The notes beneath the pieces were generated by a model that had not been told where the DNA came from, did no database searches, and saw nothing but the letters and a program-made list of their open reading frames with translations. From assembly GCA_963680875.1 (NCBI GenBank), contig OY804580.1, positions 99,105,353 to 99,169,352 on the forward strand: a DNA stretch of 64,000 nt. The letters are read 5' to 3'. This document shows, piece by piece, positions 45,120-55,989 of this stretch; the stretch's first letter is position 1; each line of letters begins with the position of its first letter. The stretch is from Bathymodiolus brooksi. Its lineage: Eukaryota > Mollusca > Bivalvia > Mytilida > Modiolidae. A program made the position numbers and the translations under genes.

Positions 45120-45314
45120 AAATGTAAAATTGTCTCTGTTCCTGTACATAGTACTTATGTCTACATTTATTACATAATGAATCCCCATGTTTTGTTGTGA
45201 TCAGGAAGTGTTTTCTTAAGTATTTTGACACAGGTTTGTTAATGGTCATTCTTGTTTTTATTTCCTTTGTTGCAAAGAATGCACGGAAATGCTTTTGGAC
45301 CTGTACCAGGCATT
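45120..45314 (-). pseudogene. N-terminal zinc-binding fragment, probably of the same SWIM-type element
   Basis: After a TTTATTTACAG acceptor, ATG at 45,313 reads MPGTGPKAFPCILCNKGN, with C-x2-C. After an apparent frameshift near the TAA of that frame, the next frame reads KPVSKYLRKHFLITTKHGDS and then LCNKCRHKYY, with a second C-x2-C. Together this resembles a four-cysteine N-terminal zinc-binding module. Orientation and order match the SWIM fragment at 43,956-44,503; the middle (catalytic) part is missing and the gap holds a SINE (44,757-45,078). The frameshift suggests it is dead. Confidence 0.4.
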
Positions 45315-45660
45315 CTGTAAATAAAAAGTTATAATATATTATGCATTTCACATGATTTCTTCTATTCATTAACACGCAAGTAATATATATATATTAGTGG
45401 GTAGTACTAAATGACTATATCATTACTGTTCTCTACCAACAAATATATGTCATCATTTTTGAAGAGCCTTTATGGATAGAAATAATTTATTTTCTTAACC
45501 ATTTCAGTAATATTAATTACACAGGTTTTTCAAATTATGCATAGACTAATAATAAGAAAATAACTAGTTCACACATTTGTGTTTAATTTAATGTAGAATA
45601 TTTGTCCAGACTTTTATCAAACAATTGCAGTGTTTGTGACATTTACCTGTGATATTAATT

Positions 45661-45770
45661 TTTTTTTTTTTTTTTTTTGTAAATTCAGACTCGAACCACC
45701 CGATGTCATTTATGGATCGTCAGTCTTCCGCTCTAACCATTACGCCACATCATTCGCGTTTCCCACGAAA
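45661..45770 (-). mobile_element. Short tRNA-derived SINE with poly(A) tail
   Basis: On the minus strand: GATGTGGCGTAATGGTTAGA, GCGGAAGACTGACG, GGGTGGTTCGAGTCTG, AATTTAC, then a run of about 18 A. A- and B-box-like parts lie at tRNA-like spacing, but no full cloverleaf is evident, so I do not call it a tRNA gene. Confidence 0.6.
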
Positions 45771-46740
45771 TAAAAAAAAGTAATATACACAGCTGCCGAC
45801 ATTGGTGTGATGAGCCATACAAACTAATCTGTCGTACGCTTTGTGATTTTTTGTTTTGTTTTATTGTTCTTTTTTTTTTTCAGATTCTTTTTTTTATTGA
45901 AAGCCGAAAGCTATAAAGCTTGACAGAAATTTTCCCGAAATATGTAGTAAAAGCATGTGATTCTCGTGCTGATTGTGTGAGGCTTGGTGGACTGATACTA
46001 GTGATAGATAGAAAAATATTATTATCTACCATAGGCATAGACCTACTATATTTATATAATAATTTATCTTCTTCTTTGCTTACTGTCTACTATATATATT
46101 TTTTTAATCATAGTTTTCATAATAATATCCGGATTTGACAGCCGTATCATATTTATTGAGGGTGTACGTGATGCAGAGAGGGTATGAGGACGGAAGAACG
46201 TGAAATAAAACTGAATTTCACGATGAACGAAAATATTTTTTATCCTTGTACGGAGTATATTTGTCTGTGCACGAAACACGGTGAATAACGGACCTGAAAC
46301 ACGTTAAACGAAAATAGGTCTTTACCCTCCCTCCCCTCTTTATAGATCTACTTTATAATAAATACTTACTTTATAAAAAAAAAAGACGTTAAAGCTACAT
46401 TGGTATGGTTGGATCATTCTATTTTCAGTAGTCCTAGAGTTTCTCTATACTTTGAAACTTTTAATTCATTTTTCATTTAATGAACCTTTTTATGTCAGAC
46501 GACAATTTAAATTAATAATTATGAAAAGCGAATATCGTGGTATTTTTGGATTAAATATTTTTGCTTAATATGCCACTTAATTTAACTAAAATCAACTGCA
46601 TAACATTAAAAATCCGCTCAAATGCAGAATTTATGAGCAAATTGCAAAATATTTGACAGCAGTTAATTCTGTTGTGCACAACAGTAATGCAAATGATATG
46701 TGTGTGACCCAAGATTTGAACTCTTTCTGGGAGATTGTGT
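45771..46740. other. Intron 7 DNA, no gene seen
   Basis: T-rich tracts, a slightly GC-richer patch at 46,140-46,310 without a convincing frame, and AT-rich DNA up to the long-TIR element. Confidence 0.4.
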
Positions 46741-46746
46741 AACGGG

Positions 46747-48512
46747 TGTGTTCGATTTGTGTTTAAATTATCTCCCTTTTTGAAACCTGGCTGTCAAAAG
46801 TTAGTTCTAATAATAAAACCCTAAATGCTCGCTTACTCGCAAGGGTTATAACGGGATGCCATTACACGTAATGGAGCAGCCGCTGAGATTTTTTGCACTC
46901 GCTTACAGAGCTTCTGACGCCTGCATTTATCAATAATAAGACATAACCTTTCCTTTTGTCCATTATTGTAACAAGTTTTTATCACCTACCAGTATTTTAG
47001 ATTGTAATTCCCACAAAATAAAAATCTTCTCTCTGAACATTTTGAATTTCGTCATTTCCGGCCTCACTATTTGGATGTCGATACCATATTTGGCGATTTA
47101 GGCGTGAATGTTTACATCAGCGTGTAGTAAGAAATACCATATTTAGAAAAGCTCCGCCTTCCGTAGTTTCCGGTTATGGAAAACAATCGATAAAGGTTGT
47201 TGCTACCTTTGAAAAGCATATATTTCTCAGCCAAACCGATTTAACAAGGACTGGGATCATCAGTAATAGTTATAATGAAATGTTTGAAGCGTAAATAGTG
47301 AGTTTTTATGTTTCAACTGCAACTTTTTTTTTGCTCCATTATGACGAATGGGACCGCGTTGTAGCTCTGCCGAGACACAAGTTTGTCACAGGAGCTACAT
47401 TATTGCAGCTAGTCAAAAGTAGACATTTATTTTTATGTTGATATGTTTTATTGATATATTTTGTAATGATAAGGCTATTTGTAATATACATGTATTTATC
47501 GTATTTAAACATTGACAACCTTCTTCAAATAAAATTTGTTAAGAAATTTGCAGAATTTAAATAATAACCATACCATTGTCAAGGCGACGAATGTTTTATA
47601 TAATATTTACATTTTCAACTTGCTCAAGGAACCATTGGCTATTAACAGTATGGCATACTTAGTATAACTTTTGATCCTGCTTCTATAGGAGTAGTACCCA
47701 ATCTATTTGCTTTTGGGATAGCTTAAAATGGGAAACTAAATTTTGTTAATTTTCGGCTTTAAATTTTGATTAGCTTTAACCCCAGAATGCTTTAAGATAT
47801 AAACTTTTTGTTAGCTGCTCACCACATCATGTTTTTCTGGGTTGAATTTTTACATTCAAACCTCAGTGCTACCTAGGTTATTTTTGATATTAGTATTTTA
47901 CAGCTATTTTTTGTGCAGTATTTATTTGAAGCCTTTACAATTGTTGATTTTTATGTTCTGATTTATCATGCCTTTTGTTGACTATAAAGTATTGAAAACT
48001 TATTAGCCTTAATTCCTATTGCCATAAGCTCGAATCCCAGTGGAACAAACCTTGATATGTCTAAATCTCATTTTGTATCCATCGTCAACTAATTCAATCA
48101 CTTTCTGTAACAGGAGTGTGTTTGGATATGTCTCGCTTGGTGGTTGCCAATCAGAAAGCTCACAGACAGACAGACACAGGATCAAAAGTTATACCTTTTT
48201 ATATTTCAAACATCAAAGTTATACTAAGTAGGCCATACTGTTAATAGCCAATGGTTCCTTGAACGAGTTGAAAATGTAAACAATAAGCATTTTAGAAAAC
48301 ATTCGTGACCTTGACAATGGTATGGTTATTATTTTAATTCTGCAAATTTCTTAGCAAATTTTATTTGCAGAAGGTTGTCAATGTTTAAATACGATAAATA
48401 TATTACAAATAGCCTTATCATTACAAAATATATCAACATAAAAATAAATGTCTACTTTTGACAGCCAGGTTTCAAAAAGGGAGATAATTGAAATGCAAAT
48501 CAAACACACCTG
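46747..48512. mobile_element. DNA element with ~330-bp terminal inverted repeats, itself interrupted
   Basis: Left arm: GGGTGTGTTCGATTTG...AATTATCTCCCTTTTTGAAA...GGCTGTCAAAAG (46,747-46,801), continuing at 47,408 with TAGACATTTATTTTTATG to TTTTGATCCTG near 47,683. Right arm: CAGGATCAAAAGTTATAC (48,176) to CAAATCAAACACACC (48,508), the reverse complement, with small indels. Between the arms about 490 bp without transposase. The left arm is split by a second element. Intron 7 of the CUB gene. Confidence 0.8.
46802..47406. mobile_element. Second DNA element nested in the left arm
   Basis: Inserted between two copies of GTCAAAAGT (46,793-46,801 and 47,407-47,415), a 9-bp target duplication. Ends TAGTTCTAATAATAAAACCC and GCTACATTATTGCAGCTA are imperfect inverted repeats (TAGYTSYAATAAT). 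No transposase ORF. A 9-bp duplication would fit Mutator-like elements; 8 bp would fit hAT, so the class is open. Confidence 0.7.
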
Positions 48513-50299
48513 TTTATCTTTTCTTGATCGTCAATCATCGGACCAAAACTTTTCTTCACGAGGTAATGATCGGCAATCATCGGAACAAAACAACCGAAAG
48601 TTAATTAGTCTCCACAATAATGGCGAGGACGAAAAACATGCACACGGATTTGCAGATTTCTAGTTGTTGGGAACATATTTCGACTTGAAGCATGCATGAA
48701 TAGCTTAGTAAAGGTACCACTGTATTCCAAATGAATTTTCAGGGAAAAATTTTCTTCACCCACAACTGGTGTAATATTTACTATATGGTTTGAGATTTAC
48801 TTCGGACTTTTAAAAAAAAAAAAAAAAAAAAAATGAGGGTAGGGGGTTTGAAACCATTGAATATTATAATTTTACCAGCTAGGGAATATATTTCAAACTG
48901 CATTTGTGCAAGGATTTGTATAGTAGATTTTTGTAACAAACTGTATGATAGCCGAGCATAGAGTGAGATGGCAATTTCTCACCCCTTGGATAAAGTAGTC
49001 CGTTAGTTTAGGTGAAAAAGATTTTTCTATCTTACCCCGGCTCCAGGGTAAGACAAGCTACATGCCGTTTTTCCCACAAAATTGTTTTCCATTGTGGAAT
49101 TAAATTGTCGATTTATAGTGTCTTGACAGTATTTTAAATGTATTTCACAATAAAATACAAGGTATTTTATTTATAAATATATTATAAATGCTACTACAAC
49201 AGCGATAAATGCCTGTAAAAAAAAATATTTGACGTTGGTCAAAGGGAAGTAATTGGTTTTATTTACGTTAGTTACCTAACAAGGGAGAGTACTCTATATT
49301 TTCTCAACGTAAACAAATATTGAAAGAGATGAGAAAAAGAGGCAAACATCGTAAAAGGTGCAAGATTTTGTTATTGTAGAATCTATCACAAGTTTGTTAA
49401 CTTTATTATTTTGAACCTCTTTAAAGTTGTAAAATGAAAATCTTGTTTTATTTTAATACGTGGCATGTTGGTCCTGTAGCTGTGATACGGTTCGCAAGTT
49501 AATGCACTAAACTACACAACAAACATTGACACAGTAGAAAGGGGTGAGAAAAAGAGTCAAACACCGTAAAAGGTGCAAGATAGTAAAATTTGTGACACCC
49601 TTGGGTAAGATTTAAATCTTACCCTCGGGTGTCACAGATTTTACTATCTTGCACCTCTCCCGGTGTTAGACCCTATATGTTTGGCGCGTGGGCTATCTTG
49701 TTTCATTCCATGTGCTATTTACTTCGAATAGCACCAGTGTGCCAGAGGTTTGTCCAAATTGATCGATAGTTATAAAAACAATACTAATTTATTTATTTTT
49801 TTAATTTTCTTCAGTATTCAAAACATAGATAAGTGGTTTGGATCAGAAGTTGATTTTGGTATTTTGTTTGCCATACAAGTAATTTTCGCAACATATTCGT
49901 ATAGAACATGGAAAATATGCATGATCAAGTCGACGGCTAAAGTTTAATTTTCAATGTGGCCGCACTCGTTGACCAAAATAATGTTTACAAAAAATTCTTT
50001 AATATTTAAATGCAAATCGGAAAGAGGTGTTTCTATTTTGGTCGAGACATGCGGCCAATACGTATTTTGACCAAATCCTTGAATTTTCTACCAAATTTGG
50101 TTCATTTTGAACATTCCGGATGTTAGAATTGACATGATGTCATAAATATGCAAATATTAAGTTGGGACAAATACTCCCAACATCTGAAGTAACATTTAGT
50201 GTAAAAAATAATCCGGGTTTATATCTTTCATATTTTTTCTATTTTACAGGGCCGATATCGGCGCCCGTGGATCTTCTCTAAAAATTTGACCTGTCTAAA
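48513..50299. other. Intron 7 DNA with foldback-related sequence
   Basis: Poly(A) run at 48,812-48,832. Segments around 48,960-49,070 and 49,320-49,370 resemble the arms and flank of the palindrome at 49,560-49,667, suggesting one larger decayed element. No gene recognised. Confidence 0.4.
49560..49667. repeat. 108-bp near-perfect palindrome without loop
   Basis: Left arm AACACCGTAAAAGGTGCAAG, ATAGTAAAATTTGTGACACC, CTTGGGTAAGATTT; right arm is its reverse complement with few mismatches; the centre is TTTAAA at 49,611-49,616. A copy of the flank and arm start occurs at 49,323-49,370 (GATGAGAAAAAGAGGCAAAC). Likely the end region of a foldback element. Intron 7. Confidence 0.85.
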
Positions 50300-50553
50300 C
50301 ACCTATGCAACCTCCTTCCAATATTTGATGGACCTACTGAAACAACAGTCCATGCATAGACATGTTGCTCCAGTCTGGTACATTATCCTGATTCCGAGCC
50401 AACTCATCTTTTTATCTTACTCAGTAATGCTGCATGCTTAGTGGAGAAGCTGCAAATATCAATTTTATAGTCTTTAGTTTGACCAGACCAAGACTCGAAC
50501 CAATGATCTACTGCACTTGAGGCAAATACGCTATCCATTATATCACGGATGTG
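50300..50553 (-). mobile_element. SINE family B copy, 3'-truncated
   Basis: ATTATCCTGATTCCGAGCCA, GCATGCTTAGTGGAGAAGC, AGACTCGAACCAATGATCTA, CTATCCATTATATCACGGAT: the body, B box and A-box region read on the minus strand. It ends 56 bp before exon 8 of the CUB gene. Confidence 0.75.
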
Positions 50554-50609
50554 GTTACTCTGAATCCAGTAGAAATATGAATAATGATATAAGGTTATTT
50601 TTATTATAG

Positions 50610-51785
50610 GATACTCCAGCAGCCTTAAAGTCACCCCGTCACAGCCTCAATTTCAACTATAACCACAACTTTTTGACCATTCCTAGTAAATTTAATCACA
50701 TGGAGCCACTCCCGTCTTACATGAGTTTCACGCAGCCATGTTCTAATAATAGTAGCATGGATAACACTATAGAATCAGATGGAAATATAGACGTACAGCA
50801 GACGACTGCTGCTATGGTAACCAACAATGCAACACAGAATGGAAGTACAGATAGTTTAGATGTTATTCCAGACGTCCCGCCTTATAAAGATCCGTCTGCA
50901 TTCCAAAATCAAACAAATGGCGTGTGCAGTAATAATCGTAGCGATTTTAATAATAAATATATGCCTTCAATGGTTTCCGATACATCCGTCTTTTCCAATA
51001 AACATCCAATGACTCTTGATAGGAAGAAAAAAAGAAGAAAACCCTATACGTCTACTTCTCTGATGCATTCTGGGAATAGGAAGCGGTCAAAATATTATTC
51101 CCTGACAATGAATGATATTAGCAAAATGTCGTTTCAAAGTGCCAGATCTCGTGTTAGTACCAGATCAAAGGAAGATAGTTATTCCTATCGACCCGGTACT
51201 GGACATACAAAATTTTTGTCAAGTTCAAGCATTACCAATGGCAACAAGTTCTTTCCTTCAAGAAATTTAAAGAAAGGGAAATGGGACGATATTCATTGTC
51301 TTAACAAAACTGATTGTGGACCTTCATCAGATAAACATTGCTCTTTGCAAAATTTGTCCGAAATGCATGATATGTGTAAAACCATGCCAGTCATTCATGT
51401 GTCGTCCTATTCGTCATTATTTCAGGAGCATAATACTCTATCTTACTCAACCCATCCAATAAGTCTGATGACTTCAGTGCAAGGGAGCAGTTCAACGTCA
51501 AGCCACAAGGAAAATATTTCCTTAATTAGCGAGGAAAACAGTTCTGGAACGAATAGAGAATTTGACAACCCTGCTTTTGAAATGGATGAATCGCCTTTGC
51601 AAGAAAATAATAAATCCAAGTATCAGCATACTTGTTTTGTCGAGGAGAATCAGTCCTACGTGGACATCAATAACAATACAAACGGCAATGACATTCTGGA
51701 AAAAAATAAATCGTTTGTTTTTAACAAGTTTTGTCCAGGAGAAAATAATATTATTATATTGGACCAAGGAGAAACAATTGTTTAA
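50610..51785 (+). CDS. CUB membrane protein, exon 8 (large cytoplasmic tail, PDZ ligand)
   Basis: Acceptor TTATTATAG; 391 codons to TAA. Residues 354-744 are rich in Ser, Asn, Asp and Lys and probably disordered. Visible short motifs are LPSY (387-390, LPxY WW-ligand-like), a basic cluster RKKKRRKP (491-498), DNPAF (672-676, NPxF-type sorting or PTB-like motif) and the C-terminal four residues ETIV, which match a class I PDZ ligand (x-S/T-x-V). Motif functions are inferred from consensus only. Composition resembles vertebrate-type receptor tails rather than a transposon ORF. No paralogue or folded domain was recognised. Confidence 0.85.
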   Translation, partial: DTPAALKSPRHSLNFNYNHNFLTIPSKFNHMEPLPSYMSFTQPCSNNSSMDNTIESDGNIDVQQTTAAMVTNNATQNGSTDSLDVIPDVPPYKDPSAFQNQTNGVCSNNRSDFNNKYMPSMVSDTSVFSNKHPMTLDRKKKRRKPYTSTSLMHSGNRKRSKYYSLTMNDISKMSFQSARSRVSTRSKEDSYSYRPGTGHTKFLSSSSITNGNKFFPSRNLKKGKWDDIHCLNKTDCGPSSDKHCSLQNLSEMHDMCKTMPVIHVSSYSSLFQEHNTLSYSTHPISLMTSVQGSSSTSSHKENISLISEENSSGTNREFDNPAFEMDESPLQENNKSKYQHTCFVEENQSYVDINNNTNGNDILEKNKSFVFNKFCPGENNIIILDQGETIV

Positions 51786-52169
51786 CTATTTATGTTAATA
51801 TAATGTATCAAAATAGAAAAAGAAAAAAAAAGTTTAATTAAGTGTTTAACTTACATTGTATCATTATTTCTGACAAAATAACTAAAAAAAATATCATAAG
51901 AATGCTGTACTTAGAAAATAATTGTTTTGCTGTTTTCCTAACCCACAGTTTGAAAAGTGGATATGAAAATAGTAGTTTTGCTCTTTTCCTGGCCAACAAT
52001 TTGAAAAATGGCAATGTTGGTAGGAAATTTATTTATTTTTCTTTAGAAATGCAAGACAGAAAATCACACATTTTTGTTGTGAACCATGCTAAAAACAGCA
52101 AACAAAATTGTTTTTTCAATAACACTGATGAAATGTTTTGGGTAGGGCTAACTTTGTAGGGTTGGCCAG

Positions 52170-52510
52170 GAACATCAAACTAATATATGGATTTATCGGC
52201 AAATTGGACATTTTCCCTTTGATGTGTGCTGCTGATAAAGTCTGGATCACTGAACTGACCTTGATCAACAACAGTATTAGGTCAGTTCGTAACTCGCATG
52301 CACAAGAACTGACTCTGATATTGAAAATTATCGGTCAGTGTGATGTCAAACACATTTTGATGTCGCCGATAAAATCAATAAGGTCAGTTTTGAAGATCTT
52401 GTCATACATTATCACTAGCATCCCAGTTGGTCCTGTCGGACTTGCTGCGATACTAGCGATAATGTCGGTCTTGACTTTCAAAACTGCCGTTATTCTATAT
52501 GACTCTGGTA
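52170..52510. repeat. Hairpin-rich segment downstream of the CUB gene stop
   Basis: Contains TTTATCGGC (52,193) against GCCGATAAA (52,371), GAACTGACCT / AGGTCAGTTC, and ~45-bp arms AGGTCAGTTTTGAAGAT...TAGCATC (52,380) against CGATACTAGCGATAATGTCG...AAAACTGCC (52,451-52,491). A 158-codon frame spans it (52,138-52,614) but starts without ATG context and has no domain; the inverted repeats explain it better. It may be part of the 3' UTR or a MITE. Confidence 0.5.
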
Positions 52511-53007
52511 TCCTTTACATGAAGTTGTTGGATGTGATTTTAAAAAACAAAATCCAAACTACATCTATTATAGTTTCTACAGACCATTTACACATTTCTG
52601 GCATCAAAAATTAGATGTTTGACCTGTTTTTATAGGAGTTATTTCCCTTTAAAGTGCACAAAAGGTCACATTTCAAGCAAAGTTCAACATCATATATTCT
52701 TCCCTTATCTCTACAAAATTTTAATATTGTAACATCTTATGAATGTTCTAGTTGCTATTAAATTATCATTGATTTTTGATACAAGGTTCAAATATCTACA
52801 AATTGTAAGAAAATTATACTCACAAGTTAGTTCTTCTTTCTGTTGCTCTTACTAGAATGGGTACCAGATTTTGTCTGTCATAAGGGAGATAACTCTTATA
52901 AAAAAAAGTATCCTTTTAGAATCGATCGTAAATGTGCACAATAAAAAAGTATCATTTTAGAATCCATCGTAAATGTGCACAAGGTATGTTAGAATGTATA
53001 AATATGG

Positions 53008-53252
53008 TTAGGGTTATACTGTTGAACAACACTTTCAACAATATTTCAGTTATATCGTCCTGGTCAGTTTTATTGGTGAAGGAAACCGGAGAAAACTACC
53101 GACCTGCCACAATTCACTGACAAACTTTATCATATAATGTTGTATTGGGTATGCCTTGCCACGAGCAGGATTCGAACTTACAGTGTTAGTGGTGATAGGC
53201 ACCGATTGCATAAGTAGTTGTAAATCCAACTACCATACGATCACGACTGCCC
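53008..53252 (-). mobile_element. SINE family A copy in the 3' flank of the CUB gene
   Basis: AACAACACTTTCAACAATAT, TTCAGTTATATCGTCCTGGT, GAGCAGGATTCGAACTTACA, AACTACCATACGATCACGAC. It could be transcribed in the 3' UTR if the distal poly(A) signal at 53,501 is used. Confidence 0.8.
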
Positions 53253-54530
53253 TTAGAATGTATATAAGAGGAAAAGTTTCTTTGATATAAGAAAAGGTCG
53301 TCATTTAGTCCTCTAGTCCACAGAAAGTGATCGTAGTAAAGAGATGCACATATATATATTTATACATTTATATTTTTATATATAAATATGTAATTTTTAA
53401 TATTTATGCTGTTTATATAATATTTATATATATTTTTGTATAATATTCTCTTTATTTTTTGGTCTCATTTTTGGTCCTGTTATTTTGTGATTATTTTTCT
53501 ATTAAAGTTACACAACAACACGATTAATATTAGTTCAACTTATTAGCCCATTACAAAGCATGTTTTTGTGTGGATCCGAAATTCAAGGTGACCATTGGAC
53601 CATATTGGAAATAATATGAGCAAAAAATAATTTTTATCTGGTACTAGAAAGCTTAATTAATTGAAACTGGCATGAGTACCTGTAGTCTTTGGATGCTCCT
53701 GTACAAAGCAGTCCTCACGATGAGCATCTGTCCTCTGGCCCAAGACCAGTAGACCTTTGTTCGGCCAAGTAAATTTTTCAGTTTTTATTTGAAACTACAT
53801 GTACCGGTATATATAAAAATAAATTCAAGAATTTGATTCGGACCAGTAAATTCAAATTTTTATTATGAGAACTGCAAAGTAATCATTTAGTTGTGTTGAT
53901 TGGAAATCAAAGATGGCAGACACCGCAAGACATTATTTAAGTTATTGGAATGTGAATAAATAGGCGGGTTTTTTTTTCTCTCAAATACATTTTACTACAA
54001 ACTTGATTGATCCCAAATAGTGCATGAGTTAAGTCAATAAACTCCGGTGAGTTATACAAGATCAGATGAGACTAGTTTAATAGTCTGAAAAAAAAACCCA
54101 CTTCAAGTGGAGGGATCAAGTAAAAAAGATAGACACCTATTGTCTTGTATATCTAAAAAAAAAAAAAAAAAAAAGGATAAAAAGAAGAATGCATATGTTT
54201 ATTACAGTTTGAATTCCCTAAATTGTGTCCTAGTTTCTGGAGTAAAATTCTTGGGCATAGTTCAGCAAAAGTTTTATATATGTTGGTGTCTTTCTATGCG
54301 GTTGACCAAGGTTTAGGAAGACTTACATTGTCCTTTGGACCTCTGTACCATATTTCATTTGAATAACACAACTTTTTTTCTCACTTGACGAACTGCAGAT
54401 TTTTGCTGATTCTGTTTATCATGTCAGAGTCATGTCCCTTGGCCATGTAAGCAATCTCCATATGTGTTGGTTGATAAAGATGAAGCAAGCACTTCCAAAA
54501 TACTGGGAGTATTCCTGGTATAGGGACCGT
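53253..54530. other. 3' flank of the CUB gene, no gene seen
   Basis: AT-rich tract 53,340-53,460, ATTAAA at 53,501 (possible distal poly(A) signal), and poly(A) runs near 54,155. No coding signal. Confidence 0.4.
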
Positions 54531-54572
54531 GGTGGTAGTTGGATTTACAACTACCTGTGCAATCAGTGCGCA
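54531..54572 (+). mobile_element. SINE family A head fragment
   Basis: GTGGTGGTAGTTGGATTTAC and AACTACCTGTGCAATCAGTG only. Confidence 0.6.
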
Positions 54573-54589
54573 TCTTACAGATACTAGTA

Positions 54590-54955
54590 CATGACGATGA
54601 CTACAGATATTTGTTCCATTCGTCCATTCGTGACTTGTCATCGCATTTTTAGCATGAACAACACGACACTAGTGGAGCACGAACTACTTACCCGTCAGAG
54701 TACGTACCTGCATAAGTAGTTCTTGCTTCACTAGTGTCATCCACTGTTGTTCATGCTGAAAATCCTGTCAAATTTAAACCACGAACGGGAAGTGGACAAA
54801 CGGAACCTATATCTAGATCTGTATTCGTAACCATCTATCAAATCATCAAATCAAAAGTTTTATTTAACGTCGGTACATTTACAAACAGTAACCATCTGTA
54901 TCATAAACATTCTGTAACGGTTAACCAAGACATGATGGCAATGGTTATATGATTT
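54590..54955. mobile_element. Decayed retroelement end with inverted arm
   Basis: 54,728-54,955 follows the order of the Penelope-like element (GCTTCACTAGTGTCATCC, GAACGGGAAGTG, GGAACCTAT, AACCAAGACATGATGGC). 54,651-54,700 is an inverted copy of its first part, making a hairpin (AGCATGAACAACA / TGTTGTTCATGCT) spanning 54,651-54,758. Confidence 0.45.
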
Positions 54956-54956
54956 G

Positions 54957-55208
54957 ATTGATTTTTGGTGTTTAACGCCACTTTCAGCAATATTTCAGCT
55001 ATATCATGGCGACCAGTTTTAGTGGTGGAAGAAGCCGGAGAGAACCACCGGCCGTGGGCAAGCAACTGGTAAACTTGATCACTTGCGAGTCGAGTGCATT
55101 CTTTTTTGTTATTTACAAAGCCGGACGCGAACCCACGCCGTAATGGTGATAGGCTTGAATGAGTTGTTAGGTAATCCAACTACCTAACTCATTGAGCCAC
55201 CCGTGTCC
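54957..55208 (-). mobile_element. SINE family A-like variant
   Basis: TTTTTGGTGTTTAACGCCAC, TTTCAGCAATATTTCAGCTA share the common tail, but the head (CGGACGCGAACCCACGCCG, ACCTAACTCATTGAGCCACC) differs from other family A copies, so this is a related family with a different tRNA-like head. Confidence 0.7.
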
Positions 55209-55989
55209 CTTCAATGGTTATAACAGAGACATAATTGTTTTATATATGTCTTGTTATATGGCGGGAATACTCCCAGCTGAGTTCACTTCTGTTTTTAGTC
55301 GTGTTCGTTTTGTTCAATCTTTATCTTAGACATTTAATACGCGCCTCGGGTTTTGTGGACTATGGTTTGTCTTATATATGATGGAGAATAAATAAGATCA
55401 AATTTTCAACCTACCTTTTGGTTTCTTAAATTATGTAAAAACGACACTTGCTACATAATAACACATTTTTCTGAAAAGGATTTTCCTAACTTTACATTAA
55501 TAAAAACTCATCGAAAATCAATGAACTATAAATTCGCCCACACACAGAAAACACTTATGAGCCTCTCGTTTGGAGAGAGATAATTAGCTACAACTCCCAA
55601 ATAAATCCCAACTTTTATTCCGTACCAAAAATCATTAATATATGGTGTAAAAAAAAATCAGAAAAGTTGGTCAACTAGGACAAGTTATGGAAACCATTGT
55701 GTCTACAGACTCACGACAAGCTTACGGACGACAGACGTATAACAAATGTTTGTGGTCTTATAAAACCATATGGTCTTAGTGTTTGAATTGAATTGAAATA
55801 CACCATGAGTAAGAATTTGTTACACTAGGGTCTTCTCTGTTACCGCAAAATCAAAGAGAACTAAACTTGGCAAAGATGGTCATTGGGAAGTTCACTTGTG
55901 GAAGTTATTTATTTGTTCATTTTATTTTACAAATCGCAAATGATATTGTAAAATCTCATATATGTAGATTTGCTGGCTGTATGTTGGGG

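Larger units (their letters stand above)
8923..51785 (+). other. Eight-exon gene for a CUB-domain type I membrane protein (whole locus)
   Basis: The joined CDS is exons 8923-8982, 11182-11419, 13462-13845, 15965-16040, 18176-18308, 40638-40758, 42372-42418 and 50610-51785: 2,235 nt, 744 residues plus stop. Intron phases are 0,1,1,2,0,1,0 and every junction keeps one open frame, which is strong internal support. Predicted order: signal peptide 1-18, Asn/Thr-rich spacer 21-99, CUB domain about 104-220, transmembrane helix about 233-254, cytoplasmic tail 255-744. A surface receptor or adaptor is the natural inference, but I do not recognise a named family. The locus covers 43 kb because intron 5 carries an 18-kb satellite. 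Poly(A) signal candidates are AATAAA at 52,940 and ATTAAA at 53,501, neither decisive. Confidence 0.85.

Noticed and set aside
45680..45760. tRNA gene
   Set aside because: A- and B-box-like segments are present, but a full cloverleaf with acceptor stem could not be drawn and a poly(A) tail follows; called a SINE.
52138..52614. 158-codon ORF with hydrophobic C-terminal half
   Set aside because: No ATG start in context, no recognisable domain, and it spans several inverted repeats, which explains the long frame better.
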